23,688 nt of DNA from Purshia tridentata (lineage: Eukaryota; Streptophyta; Magnoliopsida; Rosales; Rosaceae): the NCBI GenBank assembly GCA_003254885.1, contig QANT01003631.1, forward strand, positions 1 to 23,688, written 5' to 3'. Within the stretch, counting starts at the first letter, position 1; each line of letters begins with the position of its first letter. This document shows positions 19,501 through 23,688 of this stretch, in pieces. A program made the translations under genes and the position numbers. The notes under the pieces were generated by a model. That model made no database searches. It saw only the letters and a program-made list of their open reading frames with translations, and was not told the DNA's origin.

Positions 19501-21942
19501 TTGCTCAGGCAATCATATTTGCGTTAATGGATCGAAGTGACTTAGAGTTGGGGGAGCCCCTTGCTCGGCTAATTCCCCTCAGTCTTGGTCTTCTGTACCT
19601 TGGGAAGCAGGTAAAATACTACTTAAAATTTCTTAGTGAATCTATCACTACTGCTTAACTTTCTGGGAATTCAGTAATGCTTTTTCTTTCTACTGTATGC
19701 CAATTCATGTGCTTTTTCTTTCCCCACTTGATGTTAGTTTCATTTGATGTTTGTTGTCTATGTGAAGCTTGTGGGCTAACCATTCGTTGTGGCCAAAGAA
19801 GCCCTTATGATGATTTAACTCAATAATTTCACCATTCTAATGTTTTTTTTTTTCAAATTTACTTTGGTCACACAGGAAAGTGTTGAGGCCACTGCTGAAG
19901 TTNTGAAGCTTGTGGGCTAACCATTTGTTGTGGCCAAAGAAGCCCTTATGATGATTTAACTCAATAATTTCACCATTCTAATTTTTTTTTTTCAAATTTA
20001 CTTTGGTCACACAGGAAAGTGTTGAGGCCACTGCTGAAGTTTCAAAGACATTTAATGAAAAAATCAGAAAACATTGTGATATGACTCTGCTTTCTTGTGC
20101 TTATGCGGGAACAGGCAATGTTCTCAAGGTAATCTTTTACAGCCTACTCAATTCTTATATGAGTTTTCTGTCACATATATGAAGTTGGGAAGTGTTCCCT
20201 CATTCAGGTTCAAAACCTTCTCGGTCATTGTTCACAACATCTTGAGAAGGGTGAAACTCACCAGGGACCTGCTGTACTTGGAATTGCTATGATAGCAATG
20301 GCTGAAGAACTGGGACTTGAAATGGCAATTCGTTCATTAGAGCATCTTTTACAGTATGGAGAACAAAATATCCGCCGTGCAGTTCCTTTGGCTCTTGGTC
20401 TTCTTTGCATATCAAACCCAAAGGTAATAATTTGATTAGGTCGAGCTGAGCATCTTTTTGAGTGCCGAGGTTGTTTATAGAAGTCATTCAAGGACTTTTC
20501 CCATTGTTGCGAGTGATTGACTTCTAATTTATTACTATTCAAATCTGGAATTCTTCGACTCATTTTGGAGAAAGCTAAAAGCCTTGAAAAGCAAAACTTT
20601 TCCCTTAAATTCTTACCCAACTGGCCTTCAAGTCGAGCCATTCATAAGTGTTGTGAGAGACATGTGACAGTGGTTTGTGCAAACAAGCATCTTTACTAGT
20701 GATTCTATATTTGGTTAAATTAAGCTTCTGGTAATAGTGCTGGCTTTGAAAGAGAGGCTTAATGGTCTCTTTCAATGAATTTTCCTCCTCATTATTTTGT
20801 TGATTGGGTGGTTTGACCAGGTCAGTGTTATGGACACATTAAGCAGGCTTAGCCATGATACAGATTCAGAAGTAGCAATGGTAAGATATTATACCAAGTT
20901 TTGTATCCATTGTTGATGAAATTTCCATTTATTAAGTCTAATATTTTATTTTGATGCTTCAGGCTGCAGTGATTTCCTTAGGTGTGATAGGTGCAGGAAC
21001 CAACAATGCTAGAATAGCTGGCATGCTTCGCAATCTTTCTAGTTATTACTACAAAGATGCCAGCCTTCTCTTCTGTGTAATACATCTTATGAGTTCTGTC
21101 CTTAGTGTGCTTTCATTTTCCCATAGAGTTTCATAGAGTTCATTTATTTTCTTTGGTCACTGTTGCAGGTGCGAATAGCTCAAGGTCTTGTACATTTGGG
21201 AAAGGGTTTACTAACTCTAAATCCATATCATTCTGATCGCTTCTTACTATCACCGTAAGTAACCCTCTTGCAGGAAGATATTCAAACACCTCCTGTCATC
21301 TTCTCTTGACGTTTCAACCATGGTTTAATCAGATGGCCATCATTATTGGCTTTCTTGTTTCAGTCTAATTTCTATATATTATCATTCTGCTTACAGGACG
21401 GCACTTGGTGGAATCATAACCTTGCTGCATGCATGTCTTGATATGAAAGCCATCATTTTGGGGAAATATCATTATGTTCTCTACTTCATTATTTTGGCAA
21501 TGCAGGTTGGTTTTTGATCACTCTAGTTTTGTATGCTGTCTTTTCCAGGGTAATTTAATTTGTTCTTTCTCATGGTCAATTTGTAATTTTCTTTTTTCTT
21601 GTAATAGCCGAGAATGTTGTTGACTGTGGATGAGAATCTCAAACCATTGTCTGTACCTGTTCGAGTGGGTCAAGCGGTTGATGTTGTTGGCCAGGCTGGT
21701 CGTCCTAAAACAATCACTGGTTTCCAGACCCACTCAACCCCAGTTCTTCTGGCTGCTGGTGATAGAGCAGAGCTGGCAACTGAGAAGTATGAATCATTCC
21801 CTGTAGAGTTTCTTTTTGCCTTCGTGTTGTTTGACCCACTAAAGACTAACAAATGCTTTTGTACAGGTATATCCCTCTTTCTCCCATCTTGGAAGGGTTT
21901 GTCATTTTAAAAGAGAATCCAGAGTACCAGGAAGATCACTAA
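13526..21942 (+). CDS. RPN1A: 26S proteasome base subunit RPN1 (PSMD2), 25 exons, 892 aa
   Basis: Exons: 13526-13639, 13983-14083, 14423-14543, 14624-14683, 14822-14889, 15096-15138, 15586-15651, 16107-16145, 16275-16357, 16958-17072, 17182-17256, 17709-17867, 18318-18425, 18548-18652, 18746-18886, 18963-19067, 19389-19610, 20015-20128, 20208-20423, 20821-20880, 20963-21076, 21169-21254, 21397-21505, 21608-21786, 21867-21942; all GT-AG. Together they give 892 codons plus TAA, against 891 in Arabidopsis RPN1A. RPN1 sits on the ATPase ring of the 19S particle and, as known from yeast, receives ubiquitin, shuttle-factor UBL domains and Ubp6. Seen: a charged KEKE-type N-terminus ([13 protein letters not shown], 25-37), an alpha-helical N-domain (about 40-340), then proteasome/cyclosome repeats from about 440 to 770 ([64 protein letters not shown]). 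The C-terminal domain includes [20 protein letters not shown] and ends [10 protein letters not shown]. All coding phases join cleanly. The last intron and intron 17 need care: the latter contains a probable assembly duplication. Confidence 0.96.
17511..17535. repeat. TC microsatellite in RPN1 intron 11
   Basis: An uninterrupted TC run of about 25 bases lies 174 bases before exon 12. It is too far from the acceptor to act as its polypyrimidine tract. It is likely length-polymorphic. Confidence 0.85.
19763..19902 (+). repeat. Extra copy of RPN1 intron 17 end plus start of exon 18, ending at an N
   Basis: These 140 bases repeat at 19904-20041 (138 bases) with one substitution (CATTC/CATTT) and one 2-base indel beside the poly-T tract. 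The copy includes the branch region, the poly-T tract, the CACACAG acceptor and the first 27 bases of exon 18 (19876-19902), and stops exactly at the N at 19903. Splicing to this copy would read through the N into intron sequence and break the protein. The second copy continues in frame. An assembly join of two alleles or overlapping contigs is the likely cause. Confidence 0.9.
19904..20041 (+). repeat. Functional copy of the intron 17 / exon 18 boundary
   Basis: This is the partner of 19763-19902. Its acceptor at 20014 leads into the complete exon 18 (20015-20128), which encodes [16 protein letters not shown] and continues the RPN1 protein without a break. Confidence 0.9.
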
Positions 21943-23036
21943 AAGTCAACCATGGCATTAGCTGAGCTGGTCTCACTATATACGTGACCAGGTTCATTCC
22001 AATGGGAAGCGTGGAGTTTAGATGAACCCCAACTTTGGGCGGTGAGGATTGAATTTGGATGCAGGTTGCTTACGACCTCTGTATTCTTTGGTGTTCAACT
22101 AATTAGCTAGTGCATTGGTAGGAGTTACATGAATGCACCTTTTAAATGCTATGATTACAGAAAATGTGCAAAGGACTATTCAATGCCAAATTCAATAGAT
22201 TTTTTGTTTTTGCATTGAAGCATGTTGTTTTTGTAACTTACTGTAACATGGCAACTCTTGATCAGTTACTTTTAAGATTAAAGAAGACCGATTCATGCCT
22301 TTACAATGTCAATATTAAACGAGTCGTTTTAGCTCTGCGAATGCCTTCTAAAAGTTGTGTAGTTATCGTGATCAAAGCTACTGATTTACACTTGATTCAT
22401 TACTGTATGCCACTGTCGTGCAGTGCGATATTTTAGACTTTTGTAAAGATTATATCCCTTGAGTTTTAGCATCTTTTTCATGGGTATCAAGATTTTCTTG
22501 CGATGAGCTTTGTGGGGGCAAGAATACGAATCGCCTCTCTTAAATTTGTTCCTCATATAAAATCTTGGAAAGTGTTTGTTCTTGATTTTCTGATAAGGGT
22601 GTTTTTCTGAGAAGCAGCTTCACCTTTACGTCCAATTTTAATTAAATGCATGAATTTAATTATGAGTTATTGCTCGCAAAACTAAATGATCGTAATAATT
22701 TTTAATTAAATTTAAACGTATTTTTCACTGCTATGATTATTAGTTCCAACAATTCGAAGTTATACATTTTCATCATGTTCTTAGGGAACATACTTCGTTG
22801 CACATACTTTTTACTGCTAGGGTCTTTTTAGCACTATTTTTAGAACTGTAAAAAATATTTTCAGATTAGTAAAAACATGTTTTGTGGCAATTAATAGAAA
22901 TATATATAAGTTTTGAAGAGTTATAAAAGCATTTTTGAAGAATTTTTTGAGAAAATTTCTATTAAGAAGTACTTTTGCATAAAACATTTAAAAATTTTTA
23001 TGAAAATTTGTGTATATTTTTTTGGGTTAAATACGT
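21943..23036. other. RPN1 3' UTR and downstream intergenic DNA
   Basis: The first few hundred bases after the stop are the presumed RPN1 3' UTR, but I see no clear AATAAA to place its end. From about 22600 the sequence is AT-rich, with no supported gene, RNA or transposon. The 90-codon open frame at 22164 has no protein character. Confidence 0.45.
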
Positions 23037-23218
23037 TTTTAGTCCCTGTGTTTTACTCCAAAAACAAATTTGGACCTCGTGGTTTCAAAATTCCGATTTT
23101 AGTCCTTGGGTTTTACTTCAAAAACAAATTTGGTCCTCGTGGTTTCAAAATTCCAATTTTGGTCCTTGGGTTTTTGTCCATTTCTAATTTTGATCCTTGG
23201 GTTTTTGTCCATTTGCAA
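23037..23218. repeat. 30/60-bp tandem repeat of the TTTTAGTCCCTG type
   Basis: Two 60-bp units (23037-23096 and 23097-23156) are followed by two 31-bp half-units (23157-23187 and 23188-23218) and a trailing TTTTCATCC. Each 60-mer is itself two related halves (ttttagtccttgggttttac and atttggtcctcgtggttt). Repeats reading TTTTAGTCCCTG..GGTTT are widespread in plant genomes as part of non-autonomous elements; the family is not identified here. The open frames across the block (to 116 codons) are by-products of the periodicity. Confidence 0.8.
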
Positions 23219-23502
23219 TTTTCATCCTTAAATACTTATATATATTATTTTGACATTTTTTAAATAGAATTTTTTTTAAAAAGAAATTATTCTTCCTAAA
23301 ATCGAATTAGTGGGGTTAAATGGGTTGCTAAAAATAAAGATGTGTGATCTTTTATTTCATTTTATTTTTCAATTCTAATTATTCTATTTTATTATTTTAC
23401 TCTCAAAATATTAAGTTGTTTGATTTTAATCTTTTAATTAACAAAAGGCAATGTTGGATTTTTGAATGTTTAACCTTCCTCCTCATAGACCCATTATATA
23501 TA

Positions 23503-23688
23503 CTAGTCTCTTGCCACGCATGTTGCGCGTGTCAATTGGCTTTTTTAAATATTTAATTAAAAATTTTAATAATTTATTTGTCTTAAAATAATAGTGGTGT
23601 GGAAGTGGGTTGCTTAAAATAATAATATATAAAGCCAAAAGGAGAGTAAATGATTAAATTTATGAATTTCAAAAATACCCCATTTAAA
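23503..23688 (-). mobile_element. Possible Helitron 3' end, element runs off the window
   Basis: On the - strand a short hairpin (stem CACGC/GCGTG, 7-base loop, 23515-23531) is followed after 8 bases by CTAG and then T. This is the layout of a Helitron 3' terminus: hairpin, about 10 bases, CTRR, inserted before T. The body would extend to the right and is cut by the window edge, so the 5' TC end and any coding part are unseen. A chance hairpin next to CTAG is possible. Confidence 0.35.

Noticed and set aside
22913..23263. 116-codon open frame at the right end
   Set aside because: It stays open because the tandem repeat period (60 bp) is a multiple of three; the protein merely repeats FGPRGFKIPILVLGF.
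1..23688. CRISPR arrays, operons or bacterial-type defence systems
   Set aside because: The window is a plant nuclear locus with introns throughout. No regularly spaced repeat-spacer array or clustered bacterial-type genes are present.

Overview
This is a stretch of nuclear genome from a flowering plant, almost certainly a eudicot. The evidence is GT-AG introns, AT-rich intergenic DNA, TATA boxes, plant-type promoter elements and three plant protein families. The AT-rich repeat style and the E6-like protein fit a rosid, possibly Rosaceae, but that placement is a guess. Three complete protein-coding genes lie on the + strand, and I found none on the - strand.

Layout. 1-4038: AT-rich intergenic DNA, then the promoter and 5' leader of gene 1; a degenerate 110-bp repeat sits at the left edge. 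4039-7440: a six-exon GOLDEN2-LIKE (GLK) transcription factor of 466 residues, the nuclear activator of chloroplast-development genes. 7441-11487: intergenic DNA holding a complete 424-bp TRIM retrotransposon (8219-8642) with matching 113-bp LTRs, a tRNA-iMet primer site and a 5-bp target duplication. It is followed by a 12-bp minisatellite, an inverted copy of the left-edge repeat, and a repeat-rich stretch broken by one N. 11538-12242: an intronless gene for a secreted E6-like cell-wall protein (234 residues). 13307-13422: a compact promoter with three site II elements and a TATA box. 13526-21942: a 25-exon gene for RPN1 (PSMD2), the largest base subunit of the 26S proteasome regulatory particle (892 residues). 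21943-23688: 3' flank with a 30/60-bp tandem repeat and a possible Helitron 3' end.

The three genes are separately promoted and do not form a pathway. GLK and RPN1 are direct neighbours in Arabidopsis (At2g20570 GLK1 and At2g20580 RPN1A). The window therefore looks like an old conserved gene pair, here with an E6-like gene and about 4 kb of repeats between them.

Both single-N positions (10227 and 19903) are flanked by near-identical direct repeats of 111-140 bp. They look like assembly joins that duplicated overlapping or allelic sequence. The one at 19903 duplicates a splice acceptor and 27 bp of an RPN1 exon and could mislead gene prediction. I found no convincing new multi-gene system; the most structured non-coding object is the TRIM element with its internal duplication.
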